Shown in pieces: positions 53,852 to 62,627 of a DNA stretch of 64,000 nucleotides. The DNA is from JAMXLJ01 sp036558745. GTDB lineage: Bacteria > Actinomycetota > Acidimicrobiia > IMCC26256 > JAMXLJ01. The stretch is taken from positions 1-64,000 of the forward strand of contig DATBEZ010000023.1 of NCBI GenBank assembly GCA_036558745.1, read 5' to 3'. The stretch's first letter is position 1; each line of letters opens with the position of its first letter. The notes beneath the pieces are model-generated. The model had not been told where the DNA came from. It saw only the letters and a program-made list of their open reading frames with translations, and ran no database searches. Made by a program: the position numbers and the translations under genes.

Positions 53852-54910
53852 TCACAGCCCGAGCTCGGCCGCGACCACCCCGACCTCGGCGTCGACCGAC
53901 TCGTTCACCGAGACCTCGCTGATCGCCCGCTGCGGGTCCTTCAGCCCGTGGCCGGTGACGGTGCACACCACGCTCTCGTCGCGCTCGACCAGCCCGCTCT
54001 CCGCCGCGCGCAGCAGTCCCGCGATCGACGCCGCCGACGCGGGCTCGACGAACACGCCCTCGGTGGAGGCGAGGAGCCGGTACGCCTCGAGGATCTCCGC
54101 GTCGGTGACCGCGCCGATCGCACCGCCCGACTCGTCGCGGGCCGCGATCGCGCCGGCCCAGCTCGCGGGGTTCCCGATGCGGATCGCGGTCGCGATCGTC
54201 TCGGGGTGCGTGACGGGCTCGCCGATGACGAGCGGTGCGGAGCCACTCGCCTGCCAGCCGAGCATCCGGGGCAGGCGGGTGGAACGGCCGAGCTTCCGGT
54301 ACTCGCGGTAGCCCTTCCAGTACGCGGTGATGTTCCCCGCGTTGCCGACCGGGATGCAGTGCACGTCGGGCGCGTCCCCGAGCACGTCGACGATCTCGAA
54401 CGCCTGCGTCTTCTGGCCCTCGATCCGGTACGGGTTGATGGAGTTCACGATGGTGACGTTGCCGCGCTCGCCCAGCGCACGCACGATGCGCAGAGCGTCG
54501 TCGAAGTTGCCCTTGATCGGCACGACGCGCGCGCCGTGGATCAAGGCCTGCGCGAGCTTGCCCAGCGCGATGTGACCCTCGGGGATCACGACTCCGCACA
54601 CGACACCGGCGCGCGCCGCGTAGGCGGCCGCCGAGGCCGACGTGTTGCCCGTCGACGCGCAGATCACGGCCTTGGCCCCGTCCTCCATGGCCTTCGTCCT
54701 CGCAACGGTCATGCCGCGGTCCTTGAACGAGCCCGTCGGGTTCATGCCCTCGACCTTGAGGTGCACGCGCGCGCCCACACGCTCCGACAGCCGCCCGGCC
54801 TCGATCAGCGGTGTGCCGCCCTCGAGCAACGTGACGACCGGGGTCGCGTCGGTCACCGGGAGGTGCTCGCGGAACGCCTCGATGAGCCCGGGCCAACCCG
54901 TCCCGACCAC
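53852..54910 (-). CDS. thrC: Threonine synthase
   Basis: PLP enzyme that converts O-phosphohomoserine to threonine. At 352 residues it is the short class I/actinobacterial form. The cofactor lysine is in NPTGSFKDRGMT, the Gly/Ser loop is in CASTGNTSASAAAYAAR, and PVGNAGNITAYWKGY binds phosphate. The start is the GTG at 54910, 3 bp after the hom stop. No thrB follows, unlike the usual hom-thrC-thrB order. Confidence 0.96.
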   Translation of the reverse strand: MVGTGWPGLIEAFREHLPVTDATPVVTLLEGGTPLIEAGRLSERVGARVHLKVEGMNPTGSFKDRGMTVARTKAMEDGAKAVICASTGNTSASAAAYAARAGVVCGVVIPEGHIALGKLAQALIHGARVVPIKGNFDDALRIVRALGERGNVTIVNSINPYRIEGQKTQAFEIVDVLGDAPDVHCIPVGNAGNITAYWKGYREYRKLGRSTRLPRMLGWQASGSAPLVIGEPVTHPETIATAIRIGNPASWAGAIAARDESGGAIGAVTDAEILEAYRLLASTEGVFVEPASAASIAGLLRAAESGLVERDESVVCTVTGHGLKDPQRAISEVSVNESVDAEVGVVAAELGL

Positions 54911-54913
54911 GCG

Positions 54914-56212
54914 TCAGACCTCTTCGCCCATCACGCGCAGCACGCTCCCGACGCGATGGACCGCATCGACATCGCGGAGGTCGTGCACGGTCGCGCGCAG
55001 GTCGGCCTCGCGGGCGCGGTGCGTGATGAAGATCAGGCGCGCGTCCGCGCCGATACCGCGCTGTTGCATCGACTTGATCGACACCGACCGCTCGCCGAAC
55101 GCGGCCGCGATCGATGCGAGCACACCCGGACGGTCGGCCACCTCCATCTGGAGGTAGAACTGCGACTCCACCTCGTCGATGGCTCGCGCCCGTCGTCGCG
55201 AGAGCGCGCCGATCGTCGCGCCGCGCGCGCCCGAGGACAGGTTCTTCGCGGCGTCGATGAGGTCGCCCAGCACCGCCGAGGCGGTCGGGTTCCCACCTGC
55301 ACCCCGGCCATAGAGCATCAGCTCGCCGACCGCGTCGGCCTCGATGAACACCGCGTTGAACGAATCCCGCACGGACGCCAGCGGATGGGTGACCGGGACC
55401 ATCGCCGGGTGGACGCGCACGGCGACGTCGTCGTCGAGCTCCTCGGCGATCGCGAGCAACTTGACCACATAGCCGAGCTCGTGCGCGGACGCGATGTCGT
55501 GGTCGGTGAGCTCGGCGATGCCCTCGCGATAGACGTCGCCGGCGACGACACGCGCTCCGAACGCGATCGTCGCGATGATCGCGGCCTTCGCCGCCGCGTC
55601 GAAGCCCTCGACGTCGGCCGTGGGGTCACGTTCCGCGAAGCCGAGGGTCTGTGCCTCTGCGAGCGCGTCGTGGAACGACGAGCCCCGCTCCGACATGCGG
55701 GTGAGGATGAAGTTGGTCGTCCCGTTGACGATGCCCATGACGCGACGGATGCGGTCGCCGGCGAGCGACTCGCGCAGCGGGCGGATGAGCGGGATGCCGC
55801 CCGCCACCGAGGCCTCGAAGAGCAGGTCGACGCCCGCGCCCTCCGCGGCCTCGTAGAGCTCCTTGCCGACGTTCGCGAGGAGCTCCTTGTTGGCGGTGAC
55901 GACGGGCTTCCCGCGCTTGATCGCCTCAGTGATGAGCGAACGCGCCGGCTCGATGCCGCCCATCACCTCGACCACGACGTCGACGTCCACGTCGGCGACG
56001 ACCGAGTCCGCGTCGTGCGTGAAGCAGCTCGACGGCAGTGGCACGTCGCGCTCGCGTGCGAGGTTTCGGACCGCGACACGCGCGATCTCGATTCGGACAC
56101 CGGCGCGCGACTCGACGAGGTCCGCGTGCTCGTCGATCAGGCGCACGAGGGCCGACCCGACGTTGCCGCATCCGAGCAGCCCGACCCGAACGATCTCTTC
56201 CCGCTCAGCCAT
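54914..56212 (-). CDS. hom: Homoserine dehydrogenase
   Basis: Reduces aspartate semialdehyde to homoserine, the branch to threonine and methionine. 432 residues. VRVGLLGCGNVGSALV is the NAD(P) loop, KRGKPVVTANKELLA and GIVNGTTNFILTRM are the catalytic-domain signatures, and the C-terminal ACT domain (DRPGVLASIAAAFGERSVSI) binds threonine for feedback inhibition. It lies 17 bp behind lysA. Confidence 0.97.
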   Translation of the reverse strand: MAEREEIVRVGLLGCGNVGSALVRLIDEHADLVESRAGVRIEIARVAVRNLARERDVPLPSSCFTHDADSVVADVDVDVVVEVMGGIEPARSLITEAIKRGKPVVTANKELLANVGKELYEAAEGAGVDLLFEASVAGGIPLIRPLRESLAGDRIRRVMGIVNGTTNFILTRMSERGSSFHDALAEAQTLGFAERDPTADVEGFDAAAKAAIIATIAFGARVVAGDVYREGIAELTDHDIASAHELGYVVKLLAIAEELDDDVAVRVHPAMVPVTHPLASVRDSFNAVFIEADAVGELMLYGRGAGGNPTASAVLGDLIDAAKNLSSGARGATIGALSRRRARAIDEVESQFYLQMEVADRPGVLASIAAAFGERSVSIKSMQQRGIGADARLIFITHRAREADLRATVHDLRDVDAVHRVGSVLRVMGEEV

Positions 56213-56229
56213 ACCGCTTCAGTCTCGCA

Positions 56230-57540
56230 TCACTGCTCGTCCTGGCGGAGCACGTCGTCGAGGGTCTCACGCCGAACCACCACCCGGGCCTCGCCGTCGC
56301 GCACGAAGACGACCGCGGGGCGTGGCAAACGGTTGTAGTTCGAAGCCATGGAATAGGCGTACGCGCCGGTCACGGGGACGGCGAGCACGTCACCGACCGC
56401 GACGTCGGCGGGCAACGACGCTTCCCGAACGAGGAGGTCCCCCTGCTCGCAGTGCTTGCCCGCGACCGTCGCGACGAACGGACGCGGCGCGTCGGCCCGG
56501 GCCGGAACGAACGCCTCGTACCGGGCCCCGTACGTGATCGGGCGCGGGTTGTCGCTCATGCCGCCGTCGACCGCGACGTAGGTCCGGACGTCAGGGATCT
56601 CCTTCACGGTCCCGACCCGGTAGAGCGTGAGTCCCGACGGTCCCGCGATCGACCGGCCCGGCTCGACCATGATGCGAGGCGCGGGGTCGAGCCCCGCGGC
56701 CGCGCACGACGCGGTGAACGAACGGCAGAGCACGTCCGCGAACTCCGCGATCGTCGGCGCCGCGTCACCCGCGTGGTACGCGATCCCGACACCGCCACCC
56801 AGGTTGAGCTCCTCGACCCGCTGGCCGCTCTCCTCACCGATGGTGGCCGCGAGCCGGGCGACGACATCCGTGGCCCGCGCGTACGAGGTCAGGTTCCACA
56901 CCTGCGATCCGATGTGGCAGTGGAGGCCCGCGAGGTGCATCGCACCGCTCTGCGCGACGCGCAGCGCGGCATCGAGCGCGACGCCCGCGCCGACACCGAA
57001 ACCGAACTTCGAGTCCTCGGTCCCCGTCTCGATGTACTCGTGGGTGTGCGCCTCCACACCCGGCGTGACCCGCACGAGCACGTTCGGCGACCCGAGCCCT
57101 TCGTCGACGAGCCGCTCGATGCGGTCGATCTCGTCGAACGAGTCGACGACGATGCGCCCCACGCCCTCACCGAGGGCCGTGCGCAGCTCGTCGGTTGACT
57201 TGTTGTTGCCGTGGAAGATCAACCGTGCCGCGGGAAAGCCGGCGCGCAGTGCGGTGTGGAGCTCTCCCCCGCTCGCCACGTCGAGGTGGAGTCCCTCGTC
57301 GGCGACGACGCGCGCCATCGCGACACACAGGAACGCTTTGCCCGCGTACGCGACGGAGTCCGTACCGAACGCGGCGATGTACTCCCGACACCTCGAGCGC
57401 AGCTCGTCCTCGTCATAGACGATGACCGGGGTGCCGAAGCGGTCGGCCGTCTCTTCGAGGTCGCACCCGCCCACCGACATGCGTCCGGACGCGATGCTCG
57501 ACGTCCGCGGCAGCAACGACGGATCGAGCGGCGCGCTCAT
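56230..57540 (-). CDS. lysA: Diaminopimelate decarboxylase
   Basis: Makes lysine from meso-diaminopimelate. 436 residues, alanine-racemase fold. The PLP lysine is in VAYAGKAFLC, with HCHIGSQ, ELNLGGGVGIAY and the substrate-sensing CEQGDLL near the C-terminus. The ATG at 57540 follows GGAGCGGAGAG. In order with argS upstream and hom downstream, as in many actinobacteria. Confidence 0.96.
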   Translation of the reverse strand: MSAPLDPSLLPRTSSIASGRMSVGGCDLEETADRFGTPVIVYDEDELRSRCREYIAAFGTDSVAYAGKAFLCVAMARVVADEGLHLDVASGGELHTALRAGFPAARLIFHGNNKSTDELRTALGEGVGRIVVDSFDEIDRIERLVDEGLGSPNVLVRVTPGVEAHTHEYIETGTEDSKFGFGVGAGVALDAALRVAQSGAMHLAGLHCHIGSQVWNLTSYARATDVVARLAATIGEESGQRVEELNLGGGVGIAYHAGDAAPTIAEFADVLCRSFTASCAAAGLDPAPRIMVEPGRSIAGPSGLTLYRVGTVKEIPDVRTYVAVDGGMSDNPRPITYGARYEAFVPARADAPRPFVATVAGKHCEQGDLLVREASLPADVAVGDVLAVPVTGAYAYSMASNYNRLPRPAVVFVRDGEARVVVRRETLDDVLRQDEQ

Positions 57541-57610
57541 CTCTCCGCTCCTGGCACCTGCGGCGCCGGGCCGCTGGGCCACGCTTGCGCTCGCCTCGCG
57601 GCTCGCGCGC

Positions 57611-59269
57611 TCACGCGTTCTCTCTGGATTCGTCGTCCTCGTCGAGGCGGGTCATCTCCTCGGGCGCGCCGACGCCGAGGAGCCCCAGCGCGTCGGCGAG
57701 ACCGACGCGGGCCGCCTCCGCCAGCCACAACCGCGCCTGGGTGAGCGCGGCGTCGTCGGAGATGACGCGACAGTCGCGGTAGAAGCCGTGGAAGCGGGCC
57801 GCGAAGTCACGCACCCAGGTCGTCACCCGGTGCGGCGCGCGCATCGCGGTCGCCTCGGCCACCGCGTCGGGATACACAGCGAGGGAGCGCAGCAGGTCGA
57901 GCTCGCGCTCGTGGACGAGCACGCTCAGGTCGACGGCGTCGAGCGGCGCCCGCGTCACGCCGAGCTCGGCCGCCTTGCGCCCGATCGAGGCGATGCGTGC
58001 GTGCGCGTACTGCACGTAGTAGACGGGGTTCTCCATCGACTGCGACGTCACGACGTCGAGATCGAACGTCTGCGCGCTGTCGATGCCCTGGAGCAGGAAC
58101 GTGAGCCGGGCCACGTCGGGGTCGACCTCGTCGAGGATGTCGGCCAGCGTGATGATGTCCCCGGTGCGTTTCGAGATGCGCACCACCTGGCCATCGCGCA
58201 CCAGCGTCACGAGCTGGCCGAGCAGCACCTCGGGCTCGCCCTCCGCGAAGCCGAGCGCCTGCATGCCGGCCTGGAGCGACTTCACCTGGCCGTGGTGGTC
58301 GGCGCCCCAGATGTCGACGAGGTGCTCCCAACCGCGGCGGAACTTGTCGCGGTGGTACGCCATGTCGGCGGTGAGGTACGTGGGCGCGCCGTCCGACTTC
58401 ACGATCACGCGGTCGCGCTGGTCCCCGAACTCGGTCGAGCGCAGCCAGACCGCGCCCTCCTGCTCGAAGCTGTACCCCGTCTTCGCGAGCGTGCTCAGCA
58501 CGTCGTCGACGTCACCGCGCTCGTGCAACGTGCGCTCGGAGAACCACGTGTCGAAACGCACGCCGATGCGCGCGAGGTCGGCTTGGAGCTCGTTCACGAC
58601 CTGGTGGTAGCCCCACTCGCGCGCCTCGTCCTCGGAGACGTCGTCGCCGCGCTCAACGTGCAGGCGCGCGGCCATCTCGACGAGGTACGCGCCCTGATAG
58701 CCGTCGTCGGGCGGCTCCACTCCCCGGTAGCGCGCGTACAGGGACCGGCCGAAGGTCTCGAGCTGGTTGCCCGCGTCGTTGAGGTAGTACTCGCGGTGGA
58801 CGTCGGCGCCCTGCGACGCGAGCAGGTTCGCGATCGCGTCCCCGACGGCGACCCACCGGCCGCCGCCCGCGTGCAGCGGACCGGTCGGGTTGGCCGACAC
58901 GAATTCGAGGTTGATGCGCCGACCCGCGAGGTCGTCGCCCCGGCCGTAGCGGTCCCCCGCTACGACCACCTCGGCCAGCACCTCGTGCAGCCACGACGGC
59001 GCGAGGAAGAAATTGAGGAAGCCCGGTCCCGCGATCTCGACCCGCTCCACGTGGGGCGGCCCGGCCGCGAGCAGCTGCTCGCGGACGGTCTCGGCGACCT
59101 CCCGGGGCGACCGGCGGGCGGGCTTGGCCAGCTGGAGGGCGACGTTGCTCTGCCAGTCGCCGTGCTCGCGCCGGGCCGTGACCTGCACGAGCGGGCCCGC
59201 GGGCGGATCCGGGAGCCCGGCAGCCGCGACGGCCACGCGCAGCGCTTCCTCGAGGCGGTCTCGTATCAC
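57611..59269 (-). CDS. argS: Arginyl-tRNA synthetase
   Basis: Class I synthetase charging tRNA-Arg. 552 residues. The ATP site FVSANPTGPLHAGGGR carries HAGG in place of HIGH, the KMSKS equivalent is VRISKRTG, and the N-terminal Add-1 domain and C-terminal anticodon-binding DALR domain (FHGFYRDCRVI) are present. The GTG at 59269 (MIRDRLEEAL) starts it. First gene of the argS-lysA-hom-thrC-SDR run; the cognate tRNA-Arg(CCG) is at 62177. Confidence 0.96.
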   Translation of the reverse strand: MIRDRLEEALRVAVAAAGLPDPPAGPLVQVTARREHGDWQSNVALQLAKPARRSPREVAETVREQLLAAGPPHVERVEIAGPGFLNFFLAPSWLHEVLAEVVVAGDRYGRGDDLAGRRINLEFVSANPTGPLHAGGGRWVAVGDAIANLLASQGADVHREYYLNDAGNQLETFGRSLYARYRGVEPPDDGYQGAYLVEMAARLHVERGDDVSEDEAREWGYHQVVNELQADLARIGVRFDTWFSERTLHERGDVDDVLSTLAKTGYSFEQEGAVWLRSTEFGDQRDRVIVKSDGAPTYLTADMAYHRDKFRRGWEHLVDIWGADHHGQVKSLQAGMQALGFAEGEPEVLLGQLVTLVRDGQVVRISKRTGDIITLADILDEVDPDVARLTFLLQGIDSAQTFDLDVVTSQSMENPVYYVQYAHARIASIGRKAAELGVTRAPLDAVDLSVLVHERELDLLRSLAVYPDAVAEATAMRAPHRVTTWVRDFAARFHGFYRDCRVISDDAALTQARLWLAEAARVGLADALGLLGVGAPEEMTRLDEDDESRENA

Positions 59270-59621
59270 GGAGTGTGGTCGATTCCTCGGATCGCGGCCC
59301 GGTGGGTCACGGGGGCGGGTGTCTCAGCATCGCATACGGGCCGCGGCACGCGTCGGTCCTGGTCACGCCCCACCCATTCCCGTCGCACCGGATGACCGCT
59401 ATTGTTCCGGTATCGGCCGGCTCGGATGATTCCGATCACGCAGCGTGAGACCTGGTGAGCGGCTCGTGCGAGGGTGTGCGAGTGCGTGAACGCAACGTCG
59501 GGGACGGTCGGGTGCGGGTAGCGATGCAGCACGTGCGGATCGCGCGCCGGGTTCGTTCCACGGTGCGTGGGCAGGAGAACAGCGGAGCGTGGCGGGGCGG
59601 GCTGCGCTCGGGGAGGGCGTC
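59270..59621. promoter_or_regulatory. Divergent intergenic region between argS and GGDEF gene
   Basis: 352 bp without a gene. A possible plus-strand -10 box TATTGT (59400-59405) lies 17 bp behind TTCCCG. TCACGC-A-GCGTGA at 59436-59448 is a perfect 6-1-6 palindrome just downstream and could be an operator. For argS only TATGCG-type boxes near 59335 are seen, with no firm assignment. Confidence 0.4.
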
Positions 59622-60503
59622 GTGGCGCGACAAGGTGGGCTCGGTCGGGGCCTCGCGGCTCTGCTGCCGACCGAAGGCCACGAGCACCAGCACCTCCACT
59701 TCGTCGCGCCGCCGTCCGGGGAAGGGGCCGGCGCGATGGCGGAGTTCAGCGCCCAGCTCATGGCCGCGCTGGCGTCGAGCCAGTCGGGTCTGTCGCTCAT
59801 CTACCGCGCGCTCGACGGGCTCGTCTCGCAGTTCGAGCTGCGCGACGCGGCGGTCGTGCTCGACGAGCCGGGGCTCGCGCGACAGGTGTTCTGCGCGGGG
59901 CGTCGCCCGCTCGACGAGGACGAGGAGCAGGAGCTGCTTAGCGCGGAGCCGGGCCTCTACACCGATCCCCCGCTCGACCCGCGTCGCTTCGACCCGTCCA
60001 TGCTCACGAGTCTCTGCACGGTCGCGCTGCGGCTCGACCTGTTGCGTTACGACTCGTGGCACGACCCGCTCACCGCGCTCTACGACCGTCGAAGCTTCGA
60101 CCGTCTGCTGGAGATGGCCGTCGCGCGGAGCTCCCGGTACAACTGGGCCTTCAGCCTCGTGCTGCTCGACCTCGACGACCTCAAGCGGCTCAACGACACG
60201 CGCGGCCACCAGGCCGGCGACGAAGCGTTGCGCGCCCTGGGCGAGCGACTGCGTCACGTGCTTCGCTACGGCGACAACGCGGCCCGCATCGGCGGCGACG
60301 AGTTCGCGCTGATCCTTCCCAACACCGATCCCGAGGACGTCCCTGCGTTGCTCGAACGCGTCGCGGCCCCGCAAGAAGGCGAAGCTCCGATCCCCGCCTT
60401 CTCGTATGGGATCGCGTCGTGCCCGGCCGACGCGGAGGACGCGGACACGCTCGTTCGCATCGCCGACCAACGGCTCTACGAAGCGAAGGAAGGCCGGACG
60501 TGA
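59622..60503 (+). CDS. Diguanylate cyclase with ParB-like N-terminal peptide
   Basis: 293 residues. The C-terminal GGDEF domain is complete: DPLTALYDRRSFDRLL, DLDDLKRLND, the active site GGDEF at about residue 224, and an RYGD inhibitory site exactly five residues before it. It should make cyclic di-GMP and be product-inhibited. The N-terminus MARQGGLGRGLAALLPTEG is almost that of actinobacterial ParB, the peptide that contacts ParA. Residues 45-135 form an unrecognised helical domain. The GTG at 59622 follows GGGGAGG. Confidence 0.9.
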   Translation: MARQGGLGRGLAALLPTEGHEHQHLHFVAPPSGEGAGAMAEFSAQLMAALASSQSGLSLIYRALDGLVSQFELRDAAVVLDEPGLARQVFCAGRRPLDEDEEQELLSAEPGLYTDPPLDPRRFDPSMLTSLCTVALRLDLLRYDSWHDPLTALYDRRSFDRLLEMAVARSSRYNWAFSLVLLDLDDLKRLNDTRGHQAGDEALRALGERLRHVLRYGDNAARIGGDEFALILPNTDPEDVPALLERVAAPQEGEAPIPAFSYGIASCPADAEDADTLVRIADQRLYEAKEGRT

Positions 60504-61564
60504 CGACTCTCGACGATCTGGAGCTCGAGCTGCGCAAGCTGCCGGGCGTTCGCGCCACGGGGTTCGCGGAACGCGAGGACGTGCTGCTGGTCCAGATCCA
60601 CGTCGGCGAGGAGGAGACCGAGCCCGCGCTGCCGTTGCAGGCGACCCGCATCGCGTACCGCCACTCCGACCGCCCGGTCGCGGTGGAGCTCGTGCGCTGG
60701 CGGACCCGGGGTCGCGTCGGTCACGGCGAGGACGTCGCGCACGAAGCACCGGGCGCGCCCGCCCCGGAGACCGCGCCCGCCGCCGAGTGGTCGTCGCCGC
60801 CCCCGCCGCCACCCGCGCCGCCGGTCCCACCGGCACCACCGGCACCGGGACGCGCGGAGCCGACGTCGATGGTCGACCTCACGGCACCGGCCCCGAGCAC
60901 CGGCGGCACGGTCACCCCGCCGCCGGCTTTCGACACGTTGGGTACCGACACGTCGGGCACGGAGACGTCGGGCGCGGACACATCGGCCGCCGCCGGGTTC
61001 GTGTCGCCCCCGGGCGAGGCCTCGCGCACCGAGCCCGCGCCGCCGCAGACGCCCACGCGCACGCCGACGTTCGAGACCGCTGCTCCGTCGGGCGAGCCGG
61101 CGACGCCCCCCGGCCGGCCCGGCACCGTGGTGATGGGCGGCGGGTTCGAGCGCCGCGCGTCCGGCGAGGCGGACCGGGACCGCGTCCGGCTCCTCGCCGT
61201 GCTCACCTTCCCCGACACCGACGAGCTCGAGGTGCACCTGACCCTCGACGGGCGCCGCACGATCGGGCGCGCGGCCGCGAGCCGCGGTCTGCTCGCCGCG
61301 GTGGAGGCGACGCTCGACGCGCTGCGCAGCTTCGTTCCCGACCTCGGCTACGACCCCGCGTGGGCGCGCACGCTCGAGACGAGCACGGGTGAGGGCTTCC
61401 TCGTCGCCGCCGGGTTGACCGGTGGCGAGGACAACGCGCCGCGCCACGGGCTCGCGTCCGGGAGCAGCGCGATCGAGGCCGCGGCGCGCGCGTGCCTCCA
61501 GGCGCTGAACCGCTCGATCGCGCTGCGCCTCGCCGCGGTCAGAGCCGCCGCCGCCGGCAACTGA
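60500..61564 (+). CDS. Pro-rich linker protein of unknown function, partner of GGDEF gene
   Basis: 354 residues in three parts. A short N-terminal alpha/beta domain (TTLDDLELELRKLPGVRATG) is followed by a roughly 155-residue low-complexity Pro/Ala/Thr linker with repeated GTxTSG units. A C-terminal domain of about 125 residues comes last (VRLLAVLTFPDTDELEVHLT through ACLQALNRSIALRL). I recognise no family. The GTG overlaps the diguanylate cyclase stop by 4 bp, so the two are translationally coupled and probably work together. Confidence 0.8.
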   Translation: MTTLDDLELELRKLPGVRATGFAEREDVLLVQIHVGEEETEPALPLQATRIAYRHSDRPVAVELVRWRTRGRVGHGEDVAHEAPGAPAPETAPAAEWSSPPPPPPAPPVPPAPPAPGRAEPTSMVDLTAPAPSTGGTVTPPPAFDTLGTDTSGTETSGADTSAAAGFVSPPGEASRTEPAPPQTPTRTPTFETAAPSGEPATPPGRPGTVVMGGGFERRASGEADRDRVRLLAVLTFPDTDELEVHLTLDGRRTIGRAAASRGLLAAVEATLDALRSFVPDLGYDPAWARTLETSTGEGFLVAAGLTGGEDNAPRHGLASGSSAIEAAARACLQALNRSIALRLAAVRAAAAGN

Positions 61565-61573
61565 CCCCGTCGG

Positions 61574-62011
61574 TCAGCGCAGGACCATCACCGGGCACGA
61601 CGCGTGCTCGGCCAGGTGCTGGCTCACGCTGCCGAGCAGGAGCCCGGTGAAACCGCCGCGACCGCGCGAGCCGACGACGACCATCGCCGCGTCCTTCGAG
61701 AGCTCGAGGAGACGCAGCGACGGCGCGCCCTCGACGACCTCGCCCTCCCAGTCGAGCGTGTCCGCGTCGCGACCGAGCACGCGCTCGACCGCGGCCTTGA
61801 GCACGGCTTGGGCTTCGCCCGCGATCACCTCCGCGCTGATCGGCGGCTGGAACGGGACCGGCGAGACGAGCGCGGGGAACGTCCAGCACGTCACCGCCAA
61901 TAGCGGCAACCGGCGCAGCCGGCTCTCTTCCGCCGCCCACCACAGCGCACGGTCGGATGCCTCCGAACCGTCGACCCCGACGACGATGCGGCCCGTGACC
62001 TCGGCGTCCAT
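61574..62011 (-). CDS. Universal stress protein (UspA family)
   Basis: 145 residues, single Usp domain. RIVVGVDGSEASDRALWWA begins the fold and VVGSRGRGGFTGLLLGSVS is the ATP-binding GxxGxGxxGxxGS pattern, so it is an ATP-binding Usp. The ATG at 62011 follows GGGAGG by 9 nt. Convergent with the preceding gene (9-bp gap) and divergent from the tRNA. Confidence 0.93.
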   Translation of the reverse strand: MDAEVTGRIVVGVDGSEASDRALWWAAEESRLRRLPLLAVTCWTFPALVSPVPFQPPISAEVIAGEAQAVLKAAVERVLGRDADTLDWEGEVVEGAPSLRLLELSKDAAMVVVGSRGRGGFTGLLLGSVSQHLAEHASCPVMVLR

Positions 62012-62176
62012 CGTGTCCGTCCTCCCTCTCGACGTCCCGAGTGTGCGCGCACCCGGTGACGACGAAGCAGGGCCGGAAGTCCCGCGCGGCCCGGGCGAAC
62101 GCGAGCGGCGGGCCCGACCCGGCCGCACCCCGGCATGCCAAGATGGACGTCCGCCCGCGCACCGGCCGGGTGGCCC

Positions 62177-62249
62177 GCCCTCGTAGCTCAGGGGATAGAG
62201 CAACGGCCTCCGGAGCCGTGTGTCGGGTGTTCGAATCACCCCGAGGGCG
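62177..62249 (+). tRNA. tRNA-Arg (anticodon CCG)
   Basis: 73 nt cloverleaf. The acceptor stem is GCCCTCG with CGAGGGC, the D-arm GCTC/GAGC, and the anticodon stem ACGGC/GCCGT with loop CTCCGGA (anticodon CCG). The T-arm is GGGTG TTCGAAT CACCC and the discriminator G. CCA is not encoded. Reads CGG codons, frequent in this GC-rich genome. Confidence 0.95.
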
Positions 62250-62316
62250 CAGCGACCTCGCTCCGCGTCGCCCTGACGGCGTTTCGTGCACCAGCCGTCG
62301 CGGGCAACGCCACGGC

Positions 62317-62433
62317 ATGGAACGTGACCAGGACACGAGCTCGCCGCGCGACGACGAGACGAGCGCCGAGAAGCCCATGCCGATCGTCACGCCCGAGGGC
62401 CCACCGCCCGAGGACCAGCGCGACGAGGACTGA
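62317..62433 (+). CDS. Possible 38-residue acidic peptide
   Basis: ATG to stop encoding MERDQDTSSPRDDETSAEKP and a Pro/Glu-rich end (GPPPEDQRDED). No ribosome site is clear and no family is known. The composition is not that of an antisense shadow in this genome, so it may be real. Confidence 0.3.
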   Translation: MERDQDTSSPRDDETSAEKPMPIVTPEGPPPEDQRDED

Positions 62434-62463
62434 CCACGGAGCGGGGCGAGCAAGCGACGCGAG

Positions 62464-62491
62464 GGCGGTCCGCCGTTCCCGACGGACCGCC
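62464..62491 (+). terminator. GC-rich hairpin
   Basis: GGCGGTCCG (62464-62472) and CGGACCGCC (62483-62491) form a perfect 9-bp stem with a 10-nt loop, extendable by flanking CGAG/CTCG with a bulge. It could end tRNA or small-ORF transcription. No T-run follows. Confidence 0.45.
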
Positions 62492-62571
62492 TCGCGCACG
62501 CCAGGACCTGGGCTGGGTCCGGTGCTCGATCGGACCGTAACCCCGCGTGCCCGTGGCAATCGCTGGGTTGT

Positions 62572-62624
62572 GCAAGTGCTGAGGGCATGTTGCGCAGCGG
62601 TTGTCCGCGCCCCGCAGCACTTGC
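62572..62624. repeat. Inverted repeat GCAAGTGCTG / CAGCACTTGC
   Basis: Perfect 10-bp arms at 62572-62581 and 62615-62624 enclose a 33-nt loop. It lies just beyond the stop of the minus-strand membrane-protein gene, so it may be that gene's terminator or a remnant of something else. Confidence 0.45.
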
Positions 62625-62627
62625 GCG

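Larger units (their letters stand above)
62250..62627. other. Intergenic region with hairpin and inverted repeat
   Basis: 378 bp between tRNA-Arg and the next gene. It holds one doubtful small frame (62317-62433), a strong hairpin (62464-62491) and a 10-bp inverted repeat (62572-62624), described separately. No other promoter or gene is seen. Confidence 0.5.

Noticed and set aside
53948..56338. A 796-codon plus-strand frame opposite thrC and hom
   Set aside because: Arg/Asp/His-rich shadow of thrC and hom.
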